64,000 nucleotides of DNA from Welwitschia mirabilis (GCA_051453625.1 JBOZIK010000001.1:68114146-68178145), one strand, 5' to 3'. Shown: positions 35,030-45,760, counted from the first letter of the stretch. Translations and numbers: made by a program. Notes: a model not told the origin generated them from the letters alone.

Positions 35030-35805
35030 NNNNNNNNNNNNNNNNNNNNNNNNNNNNNNNNNNNNNNNNNNNNNNNNNNNNNNNNNNNNNNNNNNNNNNN
35101 NNNNNNNNNNNNNNNNNNNNNNNNNNNNNNNNNNNNNNNNNNNNNNNNNNNNNNNNNNNNNNNNNNNNNNNNNNNNNNNNNNNNNNNNNNNNNNNNNNNN
35201 NNNNNNNNNNNNNNNNNNNNNNNNNNNNNNNNNNNNNNNNNNNNNNNNNNNNNNNNNNNNNNNNNNNNNNNNNNNNNNNNNNNNNNNNNNNNNNNNNNNN
35301 NNNNNNNNNNNNNNNNNNNNNNNNNNNNNNNNNNNNNNNNNNNNNNNNNNNNNNNNNNNNNNNNNNNNNNNNNNNNNNNNNNNNNNNNNNNNNNNNNNNN
35401 NNNNNNNNNNNNNNNNNNNNNNNNNNNNNNNNNNNNNNNNNNNNNNNNNNNNNNNNNNNNNNNNNNNNNNNNNNNNNNNNNNNNNNNNNNNNNNNNNNNN
35501 NNNNNNNNNNNNNNNNNNNNNNNNNNNNNNNNNNNNNNNNNNNNNNNNNNNNNNNNNNNNNNNNNNNNNNNNNNNNNNNNNNNNNNNNNNNNNNNNNNNN
35601 NNNNNNNNNNNNNNNNNNNNNNNNNNNNNNNNNNNNNNNNNNNNNNNNNNNNNNNNNNNNNNNNNNNNNNNNNNNNNNNNNNNNNNNNNNNNNNNNNNNN
35701 NNNNNNNNNNNNNNNNNNNNNNNNNNNNNNNNNNNNNNNNNNNNNNNNNNNNNNNNNNNNNNNNNNNNNNNNNNNNNNNNNNNNNNNNNNNNNNNNNNNN
35801 NNNNN
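35030..35805. other. Assembly gap (776 N)
   Basis: Removes the integrase C-terminus and the start of the 3' spacer of E5. Confidence 0.95.
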
Positions 35806-37489
35806 TTCTTCACTTTTATTCTTACAAGTACTTAATCATGTTGAATAATACTCATCTCCAAAAAAAAAAAAAAGAAAAGAAAAGAAAAAAAGAAAAAAAG
35901 AAGAAAAAAAACTACCATACTCTTTCATGTTATATCTTTACATACATGGTAATCATGATGTCATAATGCAAGCATACCAGGGCAAATATTCCCGAGAGGA
36001 GCCTTTGGCAGTGTGATATGGTAACTATGGAAACTCCACTAGGGGGTTAGTTAGCTATGATATATGGGTTCTTACTCCTTTGATAAGGGTTTCACTCCCC
36101 TTATCATGGAAAAATAAATCACTTCGCTTTATTCATTTATTTTTAGTACTTCCACATGATCACTGTACTTTATGGATTTTAGTGTTTATTTTGATATGGT
36201 AGCTTATAAGTCCCTATATTTTAGTAGCTTTTTATCTTATCATTTATTGTTTGATAACATTAGCATATTTGACATCATTATAATCATTGTTCAATTGAGT
36301 GGAACTTTATGAATTCATACATTATGTCATGCATCATTAATTAAGTGATTTTATGATTGTTACTATAGGAATTTATTAGGTTAGCATTTAGGATAATAAA
36401 GAAATCTTCTTCATATTCTTAGTTGTCCATTTTAATTTTATTTTTCTTTAGTTATTTTGTTGGAATTTTTAAATTTATTTCCTTATAAGTTTTTAGCATT
36501 ATATCATGGATCTAAGCATTTTTTAGTGTCTTGTGATGTTTTCTAGAGGAAGGTTGTTTCTTTCTAGTAGGTTTCATTAATATGATAAGTTCCAGCTTTT
36601 CATGTGTTTAGGCATATTTAAGGCATCTTTGAGCAGTATTTTTTTCCTTAGTGCATTTTTCTTCTACTATCATTTTCCACTTCTTCATCATGCATTTATA
36701 TTTTAGGCTCTTTATTCATTTTTATTCTTAGTTTACTCTTTCTGTTCCATTGCATTCCTGCATTTTCTAGTTTTATGATTTTTTTAGGTTTCACCTTCCT
36801 CTCCAAAATAGCTATTTTGGAGTCCTTCATCCTCCTCATTCATCCCCATAATAGAGAGGATGACACTCCCTTTCTACTTATGGTGCAATTTGGGATGTCT
36901 CGCTTCTCCTGTGGGGTTGGAGAAGGGGGGTAAGACACATTTCTGGGCCTTAATCTGTTATGATCAATACTAATTTTTACAAATTCTAAGCTTTTATGAT
37001 CTAATCTTTTTGGTTAGGCTGTTTTGGATGATTTCTTCGTACAACTTGAATAAACTTTTTTGATCATCCATGCACTTTATCATGTAGAATCCAATAGCAC
37101 TTGCACATGTTTTTCTATAGCCATATCTTTCTGATCATTTGAATTATGTTGTTCCTTTCCATGTTGATAATACTAATGTGAATTATATGATATAGAAACT
37201 ACTCAAGCTATCATGATGGTCCATTGTTATTATTCTATATTATGCATACATAATTGTACTTTTATGAGCCATGTAGTCATACTTTATAATTTCTATATAT
37301 ATATTGCATTCATTCTGTAGTGACATGCTTAAGTAGGGGGCTTAGAAAATTTTTAGTACTTGTATTAATTATTTGTTAATAATATCATTCTCTATGGACT
37401 TAATTTACATTTTGCAGGCATTGTTTTTATCTTAAATAAATTGGCTCACAATCTAGTTAATTGCTTACTTTGTCAGGGACTGACAAGGC
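35806..37489 (+). other. E5 3' spacer, non-coding
   Basis: No env-like frame is visible. Contains an A/G-rich tract (35857-35911), the block shared by all four spacers (35945-36115) and one hairpin (36822-36868). Confidence 0.7.
36822..36868 (+). repeat. Hairpin in the E5 3' spacer
   Basis: TTCATCCTCCTCATTCAT, CCCC, ATAATAGAGAGGATGACA. A well-kept copy. Confidence 0.8.
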
Positions 37490-37503
37490 TAAGTAGAGGG
37501 CTA
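37490..37503 (+). promoter_or_regulatory. Polypurine tract (E5)
   Basis: CTAAGTAGAGGGCTA directly before the 3' LTR. Confidence 0.8.
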
Positions 37504-38907
37504 TGTTGTAATGCCAATTTGTGGGAATTTGATGGTATATTTTGAGTAATTTTGCAGGACATTCATATAGGTTTTGATGCAATACTAATGACTATGAATA
37601 TTTAATAGGATGATTAGGAAAACATGTGATATCTAGCATTTTTGGTAATTTCTAGAGCTTATTATGATACTACAAGAGTGGAAGAAGGACTTTATAATGC
37701 AAAGACTGGTTTACCTTAGAAAAAAGAGTAAAAGAAGAATGTCATCTCCATAGTCATCCTTATGACACCTAGGACGACTAGACTGCTAGCATGGACAGAA
37801 TCCTGTAGTGCCGATAGTAATGCATGTTGCACATGTTGATAGGGCATCGTCCACATATTTGTTCGGATGACAAACAAGATGATGACATTGGGACTATGCA
37901 TAGGTAATCCATGGGGTTGATAGCAGTACATGGCATACTACCCAAGCTATTAAGATGGCATTGTCCACTCTGTTGTGTGAATGACAGATAGGACGACAAC
38001 TATTTTTATGCTATAACAATAAATTTCATTATAAATGAAGTCAAAGAACCCATGTAGGTTGTTAGGATTTTTGTTTCTTGCCTTTAGGATTTTGCCTCCA
38101 ATTTCCTCAATTAAAAATCTATAAATACCCTTCTCCTCCTTTATTTTCACTCCATTTTTTGTACCCTATACTTGTGACAAAAGCTTAAAGGGTGAAATGT
38201 TCATCCTGTGCTACATAAAGGAGTCTCCTTGGTGTCAGGCTATGTCCCTTTAATTAAGATGCTATTGTTCTAATTTTTAAGTAGATGCTATTTTGATTTT
38301 ATTTAGTTTAATACAAATTCCTCTTTTATCTAATTATTGTGCATTTTCCTTATGATTTAAGTTCGTCTTAGTTAGTAATAAGCTTTAATTTATTTAGATC
38401 ATAAGAACAACCTTTGTTAAGGTTGACCTTATTTAATGGCATATATTTGCATTATTTCTTTCTTTCTTTTCATATTGCATTTCATATTCTACTTGAAGAG
38501 ATCTCATAGTTTATATTGATTAAGAACTAGTAGATACTCTTCTTACTTGATATAAGTTATAGAAAAGTAGTCTTTGTGATAGAAAGATTAGGATCTAAGT
38601 AGGATATATTTTCATTCCCATTTCTATTCTCATTTCCATTTACATTTGCACTTTCATTTTCATTCACTTGCATTTCATTTTTATTTAAGCATTTCATTTA
38701 CTTGTGTTAATTTCTGTTGATTTTATAAAGATGAAAAAAACTAAAATACATTGTCAAAATCAATTTTCTTACTCTAAGCTTAGTGCCTTCATTAGATTAT
38801 GAAATTTGGGTGAACTCCCATTTATATTAGAGTGTGTTTTCTGTAATTTACATGATTTACAGGTTTATCTAAAGGGTTTTTAGATTGCATAAATTCACAC
38901 TACAATA
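37504..38907 (+). mobile_element. 3' LTR of E5
   Basis: 1404 bp, starts TGTTGTAATGCC and ends CACTACAATA (CA decayed to TA). Followed by the target duplication. Confidence 0.93.
37737..38001 (+). repeat. Three LTR hairpins (E5, 3' LTR)
   Basis: Centres near 37759, 37864 and 37978, the same 105 and 114 spacing as in the 5' LTR. Confidence 0.8.
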
Positions 38908-38912
38908 ATAAG
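38908..38912. repeat. Target site duplication of E5, right
   Basis: ATAAG, identical to 28236-28240. Confidence 0.9.
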
Positions 38913-39640
38913 AGTAAAGAGTTGCTTAAAAATGAACTCACCTAATCACATCTCCAAAAAACCCTAAATCTTAAGAAACAAAATGATCACATAAAAAGAT
39001 AAAGAGTCTAGAAAAAAAGCAATTCTTCTGATGATCAAGACACCATTGATCCTATAGCCTTCATATTTTTATTTTATTATCTAACTATTCATAATGAGAG
39101 AAGTGCAATCACAGTTAGAGAAGTAAGGACCTAAGAAGCATGATCAACTAATCCCTTAGTAAAGTTCTCATAGCTATCTATTACAGTGCTAAAAGATCCT
39201 TTTGGGAAAATTTTCCCTAGTGTACTTATGGTAGGACATCATGGTGACCATGTTCTTAAGCTATATTGAATATAAAACATGATGGTCTTATTTCACTCTC
39301 TCCTTTTTTTTTTTTTAACATAAATAAAAATTTTACATGACCAAACACTTCAAAAAATAAAGGTAAAGTTATAAGATAAAAATAGAAAAGAAAACCGTTA
39401 AACAATCTAAGACCTTTTTATCATTTAAAAAAACATAAAAAATAAAGCATTTTCCTTTAAACTAAAGTTCATAGATCTATAAATATCTTAAGATTGATTG
39501 AATTCAATCTTACTAGTGTAAAATGCCCAAGCTAAAAGACTAGATATAAAAATAAATACATAAGTCATGTTTGAAAGATGATCAAGTAACATCATTATGA
39601 CCTTCAAAGGAAAATGCTAAAATAAAATTTAGAAAGTTGC
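38913..39640 (-). other. E4 3' spacer, proximal part
   Basis: Continues 27360-28235 across the E5 insertion. Contains the shared spacer block reversed (about 39100-39260) and a T-run (minus: purine tract) near 39301. Confidence 0.75.
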
Positions 39641-39765
39641 TCATATATTTTCAACATTTGTCCATTAACTTTTATAATTTCTTTAGTGGTTAAGTCAAAA
39701 ATCTCAATAGATCCATTAGAATGTACTTTTTTAAAACGGTAAGGATCTATTCATAGATTAATTTA
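39640..39765 (-). pseudogene. Integrase C-terminal remnant (E4)
   Basis: Minus-strand reading FKKVHSNGSIEIFDLTTKEI then IKVNGQMLKIYEQLS, the conserved end of Athila-type integrase. It follows the protease linker with only about 420 bp of stop-rich sequence between, so RT, RNase H and the integrase core are deleted. Confidence 0.75.
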
Positions 39766-40185
39766 TTACTTAAAAATCAAAGTTAAAATCATAAATAAAT
39801 AAGATTAAAAAGGGAATACTAAAGCAAATTAAAAATAAATTTTATTCAAATTCTAAAATCTATTCAACAATTTTATTGAAAAGGAAGTAAAAAGGAAGGA
39901 TTTGTTTTTATGGTCTAAGGATATTGCATTCTTTTAAAGAAATAAGGCCCAAATGAAATATTCACCAATTGATAAAACATAAAAGATATATAATTATTTT
40001 TGAGTAGAATCAATTAGAGGGAGAGAGGGATAACAGATAAATCTCTATGATATCATACAAAAACATGAGTTTTGAAAGTCAAGAGAGAGTTTTGTTTTAA
40101 TAATCATAGTAAAAATATGTTTTAGTTCACTAGGAAGATGTTTTAGATTCAAACTAAAATTTTTAGTCTCTGGCTTATGTAGTGG

Positions 40186-40870
40186 TCAGTCTCTCTCAAG
40201 GTATGAGTTTTTACTTAATAGTTGCACTTCCTTGTAATCTAAAGAGTCCATTTCTTCCTCATTTTGATCTAAAAAGTCATGCTTAAGATTGGACGTATTG
40301 GAAGCTTCTAAGTTATTAAACTCAAGTGGATCATCATAAGGCATAGGCTCATGTAATGTTAGCCCTCTTTCTTTAAGGGAACGATGTTGAAGGAATAAAG
40401 TTGTTTTAATTTTACTTTCTATGTCCATTTCATCACCTAGGTCTTTCTCAGCTACATCCAAAACTCTAGTTGTAATATTTTTATTTCTTAGATAACACTC
40501 CATCATCCTAGTTCTTGTGTCAAGAATGTATTGGACTATTGCATAGAAGGATCATCCTAGAAGTAATGGATATCCTCCAATATGTTTGACCTCTATGATA
40601 ACTAAATCTATCAAGTAATAGGCCTTTTTAATTTGGATCACTAAGTCTTTGATGATCCCTAAGGACTTCATAACTAAATTATCTACTACCTCTATGAGAA
40701 TCTAAGTAGGCTCTATTCTACCTTTTAAACTAAGTTTGTTATAAATGTGAAATAACATGATGTTAATACTCACTCCAATATCGATCAAAGCTTTTTTTAT
40801 TTTTTTGTTTCTGTCTAATATAACACTCACTATTGCTCCCCCTGTATCTTTAAATTTTGAAGATTTTTAT
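40186..40870 (-). pseudogene. Protease and linker of E4 (first copy)
   Basis: On minus: KKALIDIGVSINIMLFH (about 40755-40805), RIEPT, SLGIIKDLVIQIKKAYYLID, GGYPLLLG and an open linker of 106 codons (40506-40186) starting MMECYLRNKNITTRVLDVAE. The active-site triplet reads D-I-G, so the catalytic Asp is kept. A stop lies within the LLLGR-F motif. Confidence 0.78.
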
Positions 40871-41867
40871 AACACTAAATTCATGAGGGATTGAATTAAA
40901 AAGATTCTACTAGGAATAAATCATTTTAATTTTCTTCTTATTAAGTCTTTCCATAGCTTTGAGTATCTTAGATTCTAGAAGGATAAGTTTATGCTTACAT
41001 TTTGTTATCAAGGCTTTGAGATATTCATTGAATGTTGAATTAGCATTAAACCTATTAAGTCAAAGAGTAGCTACTTGCTTTTGTGAGGAATTTATCTTTT
41101 TATTTTTACAAAGAGAAGGGAAGTTATAATCTTCTAATATTTCATTATCCTCTTATTCCTCATCATCTCAAGTATCATTTTGGAAGGTTGATGCTTCATA
41201 AGGAAGAGGGTTTACTTCATGTCCAATTCTTACAACCTCTTCTTACTTCATTGAAATTTTGAAGAGGTTGTATTACTAATGATCCTTGTGGTATTTGATT
41301 TACTAACATTTTTTTATTAAAGAACATTTACTACATTTTCAATGTTGGCATTTTGTTTCTCTTATAATTTCATAAGGTCACAATAGAGTTTTAAAGAGAA
41401 TCATCTTGATGTTGGAAATTTGATGGAATCAATTTAAAATTTGAATTTTTGAATCATTTTCTAAAAGCTTAAAAATTATTTTAAAAATGTGTATTTAACA
41501 TAGGTTTTCCTAATTTTGATTTTTAAAGTTTAAAAATGTTTGATTTAAAGCATAAACTTCTTCATGTATTTTCTCTTTTTATGTTGGCAATATTGGATAA
41601 TTCTTGATAATGTAATAATTATACTCACATAAGTTACACGTTGGCATAACATTCTTCTCAGTTATTAATTTGGCATCTAAGATCATTTCAGTATACTTTT
41701 TCAAAGTTATTGTAAATTATGTAATTAGTTTTATAGTGTTTTTTTCCACCTCCATTTCTTATTTAACATCTTTTAAATCTTTAAGGATTTTTCCTACAAT
41801 GAAGTTATCTTTTAATGTTGGCCAAGTATTACTTACCTCTATAAGCTTTTATAATATTTTCTAGGCA
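40870..41867 (-). pseudogene. Gag remnant of E4 (first copy)
   Basis: Minus-strand sequence matching E1 1000-2360 and E5 30700-32050, heavily broken. Residues corresponding to the zinc knuckle lie near 41620 (TGTAACTTATGTGAG on minus). It ends at a gap. Confidence 0.65.
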
Positions 41868-41967
41868 NNNNNNNNNNNNNNNNNNNNNNNNNNNNNNNNN
41901 NNNNNNNNNNNNNNNNNNNNNNNNNNNNNNNNNNNNNNNNNNNNNNNNNNNNNNNNNNNNNNNNNNN
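41868..41967. other. Assembly gap (100 N)
   Basis: After the gap the sequence returns to the position of 40378, so a segment is repeated across it. Confidence 0.95.
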
Positions 41968-43094
41968 GGGAACGATGTTGAAGGAATAAAGTTGTTTTGA
42001 TTTTAGTTTTTACATATCATTCATCACCTAGGATGTTTTTAGCTGCATTAAAAATGCTAATTCTAAACTTTTTATTTCCTAGGTGACACTCCATCATCCT
42101 AGTTTTTGTGTCAGTAATGCAGTGGGCTATTGCATAGAAGGCTCATCCTAGAAGTAATGGGTATCTTACATTATGTTTAACCTCTATGAAAATCACATAT
42201 TGTAGGTAGTAGATCTATTTAATTTAGATCACTAAATCTTTGTTAATCCCTGAAGGCTTCTTAATCAAAGTGCCTTCTAATTCTAAGAGAATCTGAGTAG
42301 GCTCTATTATACCTTCTAAACCAAGTCTTTTGCAAATGTGTAATGGCATGATGTGAACATTTATTCTAATGTTGATTAAAGATCTCCTAATATTTTTGTC
42401 TATCTTTAATGTAACATTAATCATTACTACCCTTGAATCTTTAAATTTTAAATATTTTTTAACACTAAATTGGTGAGGGATTAAGCTAAAGAGACTCTAT
42501 TAGGAATAACTCATTTTTGTTTTCTTCTTGTTAAGTCTTTCTACAGCTTTAAGTACCCTATATTTTGTTGTGAAATTTTATAGAATGGTAAGTTTATACT
42601 TACATTTTTCATTAAGGCTTTGTAATATTCATTGAAAGTTGAATTAGCATTAAGCCTATCAAGCCAAGAGGTAGCTAGTTACTTTTATGAAGAATCTTTC
42701 TTTATATTTTTAATAAGAGAAGAAAATTTATAATCTTATAATATTTTGATGTCCTCTTCTTCCTCATCATCTCAAGTGTCATTTTAAGAGGTTGATGCTT
42801 TACAAGGGGGAGGATTTATTTTATGTTCACTTCATGTTACAGCCTTACAATTTCTTCTTACTTCATTGGAATTTTGAAGAGGTTGTATTGTTAATGATTC
42901 TTGTGATCTTTAATTTGCCAACATGATTTATTAAAGGATGTTTACTAAGTTTTTAACGTTCACATTTTTCTTCTCTTGTAATTTTATAAGGTTAACATAG
43001 AGTTATTAAGAGAATCATCTTGATGTTAAAAATTTGATGGCTTCAGTTGAAAGTTCGAATTTTAAATTGATTTTTAAAAGGTTGAAAATTATTT
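41968..43094 (-). pseudogene. Gag-protease segment of E4 (second copy)
   Basis: Diverged duplicate of about 40378-41470. The protease active site here reads SLINIRINVHIM, so the Asp is lost, unlike the first copy. Reading 42424-42224 on minus gives CKRLGLEGIIEPTQILLELE. Either a real tandem duplication or sequence of another Athila-type copy placed here by the assembler. Confidence 0.75.
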
Positions 43095-43194
43095 NNNNNN
43101 NNNNNNNNNNNNNNNNNNNNNNNNNNNNNNNNNNNNNNNNNNNNNNNNNNNNNNNNNNNNNNNNNNNNNNNNNNNNNNNNNNNNNNNNNNNNNN
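43095..43194. other. Assembly gap (100 N)
   Basis: Separates the second gag copy from the E4 5' UTR; the N-terminal half of gag is missing. Confidence 0.95.
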
Positions 43195-43366
43195 AGATAT
43201 TGTCTGCACCTAGATTTTTTTTTTCGATTAGATTTCGAAGTCTACTAGTCCTTCTTTGATGTTTTCTTCTATTAACAGTCTTTCTATCTAATATTTCTTT
43301 CTTAGACTAATCATGTTACAACATCCTTCAAATAGAAAACAATAAAAAACAAAATAAAAAACAACA

Positions 43367-43624
43367 AACAATCATCCTAACTATCATGGGATGACAGAGG
43401 GGACAATAAACATAGAAAACAAAAAATAGAAATTTAGTAGAGTAGAAGCTAAAAGCAAAAAATACATAGATTGTCATCCTTTTAGTTGTGTAGATTATAT
43501 AGAAGATGAAGAATTATTATTATGCTAACAAAAAAGTACAATCCGAAATCCAAAAATAAAAGGAAAAAAAAGAAAATGAGAAGTCATCCATCTTATTGTG
43601 GGGATAATAGGAAGGACAACAACT
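43367..43624 (-). repeat. 5' UTR hairpin array, three units (E4)
   Basis: Centres near 43389, 43491 and 43601 (spacing 102 and 110). The first has the tight core ATCATGGGATGAC. Confidence 0.78.
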
Positions 43625-43795
43625 ATTATTAGAGACTACAAAAACCTAAAAACTATGAACTAGAAAGTAAAAAAAACAAAAATCATAAATACAAAATTCC
43701 TAATTAAAAATACAACATCACTATAGATAAATAATCAAATCAAAATATGATTTACTCACCTAAATGATGATCATTCTTATGCTTCTTAGTAGCCT

Positions 43796-43813
43796 TTCTC
43801 AGCAATGGCCCCA
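43796..43813 (-). promoter_or_regulatory. Primer binding site (E4)
   Basis: On minus TGGGGCCATTGCTGAGAA, a decayed TGGCGCCGTTGCCGGGGA (tRNA-Asp type), three bases inside the 5' LTR. Confidence 0.75.
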
Positions 43814-43816
43814 AAA

Positions 43817-44853
43817 TGTTGTGGTGCATGTTTGTGTAAATAATTTAAGCTCAAGAAGATCCTACCATTTAGAAATAAAATAGATATATGCATAACAAAA
43901 CATCCTAATATAAATGGAATTTAACCCAAATGTTATAACTCATTGAAGACTTATGAGAGGAGAATAAAGATTAATTTTCTAGAAAAATATGTTGAACCAA
44001 ATTAAAGAATAATGTAGAAAATAAAGATGCAATGTAAATGAAAATGCAACTAAATTTGAATGAAATGCAAAATGATTCTAAAACTACTTTATTTTATCCT
44101 TAATAAAGGCTGCCTTTAAGACCTATATCACCAATGAAACAAGGGAAACATAAATTATAAGGGACATCTAATAAAACTAAATACATAAATTAAAATAGAG
44201 TTTTGTATTAAAATGATCTAGCATCTAAGTTACAAAACAGCTGAGCCTGAATGGAGAATGCATAGCTATTTATTAAGGGAATGTCTTTTTGCAACTCTTA
44301 AGATGAATCTTCTATCCTTCAATGTTATGTCACAAGAATTTCTAGTGCATCGAAATGGAAAGGAGAGTCAAAAGAGGGTTTTATTTATAGGGTTGAGAAA
44401 TAAAACCAACACATAAAAGGCACTGCAAAACTTACTTAATTACAAGAAATAAATGGACAAAATGGATAAAGGTTGGATGGTGATTACAATTATCATTCCT
44501 GGTTGTCATTCAGATGACATGAGTAAACAACAAATCTTTAGAAAGGATGACTTACTAGTATTATCTTTAGTCCATGTTAACATTCTCATGTGGCATTTAC
44601 AGTGCTATCACCTTGGCTGTTATGGGAATAATAGAGGGGATGATAGTTCTTTCCTTTGGGATTAGTGATTTTCCTCTAAATCCATATGCATCAGAATATG
44701 GCTTAAATGCCTCTAATCATGTTAAGAATTGCATAATTCTAAGATCTTATATTAATTATTCATAATCCTTATAATTGCATCTAAAATTGTGTAAATGTCT
44801 AATAAAATAGCTCATAAAACCCCATTAAATAAATACAGTTTGATAGTGCATTA
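43817..44853 (-). mobile_element. 5' LTR of E4
   Basis: 1037 bp; on + starts TGTTGTGGTGCATG and ends ATAGTGCATTA. Contains two hairpins. Confidence 0.88.
44489..44648 (-). repeat. Two LTR hairpins (E4, 5' LTR)
   Basis: Centres near 44511 and 44625, spacing 114; both arms of both copies are readable. Confidence 0.78.
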
Positions 44854-44858
44854 AAAGA
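44854..44858. repeat. Target site duplication of E4, right
   Basis: AAAGA; pairs with CAAGA at 26277-26281. Confidence 0.55.
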
Positions 44859-45343
44859 TCAAGTAAAAGCTTATGGACTTAAGCCCAGTTTTATTTGTAT
44901 AATTTAGAACTTGAAGTAGAACCAACTCATGTCTAGAGAATGGCTAGATATTAAGTTGAAATGCCAGTAATTGGATTTGAAAACTCCTATTATATTGGAT
45001 AGATATTATCCTTAAAATTTAACCATGTATGTTAGAATAAGTCTACATCTTCTTAACTATTTATAAGATATTTTTTATGTGACAAAAAACTAGGAAGAAA
45101 TGAAGGGCATAATCTTGTACAATCACTTTTGTTTATAAACCAAAATAACCTAGAAATTAATTATAGGTAAATATATGATATTAATATGATTTTTCTTTCT
45201 TAGAATATAGAAATTTTAATTAAGGATTAGGTAGAATTTGGTTCTAGATTCTACTATGTCTATCTAATAAAAATATTAAAGAAGAAAAGAATTTTTTTAA
45301 AAAAAAGCAATGCTTAATTAGGATAAGATAAAATAGGGTGTTA
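44859..45343 (+). mobile_element. 3' LTR of E3, second part
   Basis: Resumes the alignment with the E3 5' LTR at about 20533 (AAGCTTATGG... against AGCCTATGAAG) and ends near GGGTGTTA, matching GGATGTCA before the E3 PBS. Confidence 0.8.
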
Positions 45344-45760
45344 TGAATGTTAAACGTTATGATCAAGTTAGCCCTTAATCTATGAAATTAACCTCTAAGT
45401 ATGATTCTAAACTCTGTGATAAAGTGTGATGTTAACTGTGAAGCTATGACATAGGCCTGTAACTATGACATTAAACTCCAAGTATAATGTCAGGTGTAGA
45501 GCCTAGAATTATGAAATTGAGTTCTTTCTGTAATTGTAACACTAGAAGTGAGGCTCACAAATGCAATGTTAGAGTTATGGCCAAGTATAATTTTGGATGC
45601 AAGGCTCTTATCTATGAAATTATACCTATGACAAAGTGTGATATTGAATGTAGGACTCTTAAGTGGGATGTAAAACTTGTATATAAAGTGTGACATTGGA
45701 TGTAAGGCCCTCTACTTTAATGTCATACTTTTGAACCAAGTGTGACATCATATATTCTTA
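45344..45760 (+). repeat. Degenerate minisatellite, right part
   Basis: About 15 units of 19-30 bp of the type AAGTGTGATATTGAATG..AGGCTCTT. The best units lie at 45632-45700. Continues the array of 16870-17068, so E3 inserted into it. The short open frames here on both strands are products of the repeat. Confidence 0.75.

Larger units (their letters stand above)
28241..38907 (+). mobile_element. E5: full-length Athila-type Ty3/gypsy element, nested in E4
   Basis: 10,667 bp with LTRs of 1402 and 1404 bp, a perfect 5-bp target duplication (ATAAG), tRNA-Asp-like PBS, 5' UTR hairpins, gag, protease, RT, RNase H, integrase (part lost in a 776-N gap), 3' spacer, PPT. It is the only element here that keeps the whole pol order protease-RT-RNase H-integrase, but all frames carry stops. 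The two LTRs differ at roughly 10% of sites in two stretches compared by eye. It is the youngest of the nested insertions by position. Confidence 0.93.
26282..44853 (-). mobile_element. E4: Athila-type element on minus strand, split by E5
   Basis: In minus orientation: 5' LTR 44853-43817, PBS, 5' UTR with three hairpins, gag and protease in two partly duplicated copies, linker, integrase C-terminal remnant, 3' spacer (split by E5), PPT, 3' LTR 27344-26282. RT, RNase H and the integrase core are missing, as in E1. It sits inside the 3' LTR of E3 and is itself split at 28235/38913 by E5, whose target duplication lies in the E4 spacer. Without E5 it measures about 7.9 kb including gaps and the duplicated 1.1 kb. 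Confidence 0.88.
17069..45343 (+). mobile_element. E3: chromovirus-like Ty3/gypsy element with giant LTRs
   Basis: Two direct repeats of about 3.8 kb (17069-21017, and 22963-26281 plus 44859-45343) flank only about 1.9 kb of internal sequence. That contains a tRNA-Met-like PBS, a decayed gag and a PPT. Protease, RT, RNase H and integrase are absent. LTR length, PBS type and gag (Retrotrans_gag fold) fit the chromovirus (Del/Tekay-like) group; the chromodomain itself is not present to confirm. The 3' LTR is split by E4. A target duplication is unclear (TATAA before 17069; a similar TATGA near 45342). Confidence 0.75.

Noticed and set aside
35806-37489. Envelope-like gene between pol and 3' LTR of E5
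   Set aside because: Athila-type elements can carry one, but here all frames are full of stops and no signal peptide or membrane segment pattern was found.
37716-38150. Minus-strand open frames in the E5 3' LTR
   Set aside because: They cover the hairpin repeats, are not kept in the 5' LTR, and have no domain.
45487-45696. Overlapping open frames on both strands
   Set aside because: Both are within the degenerate minisatellite and reflect its repeat unit.
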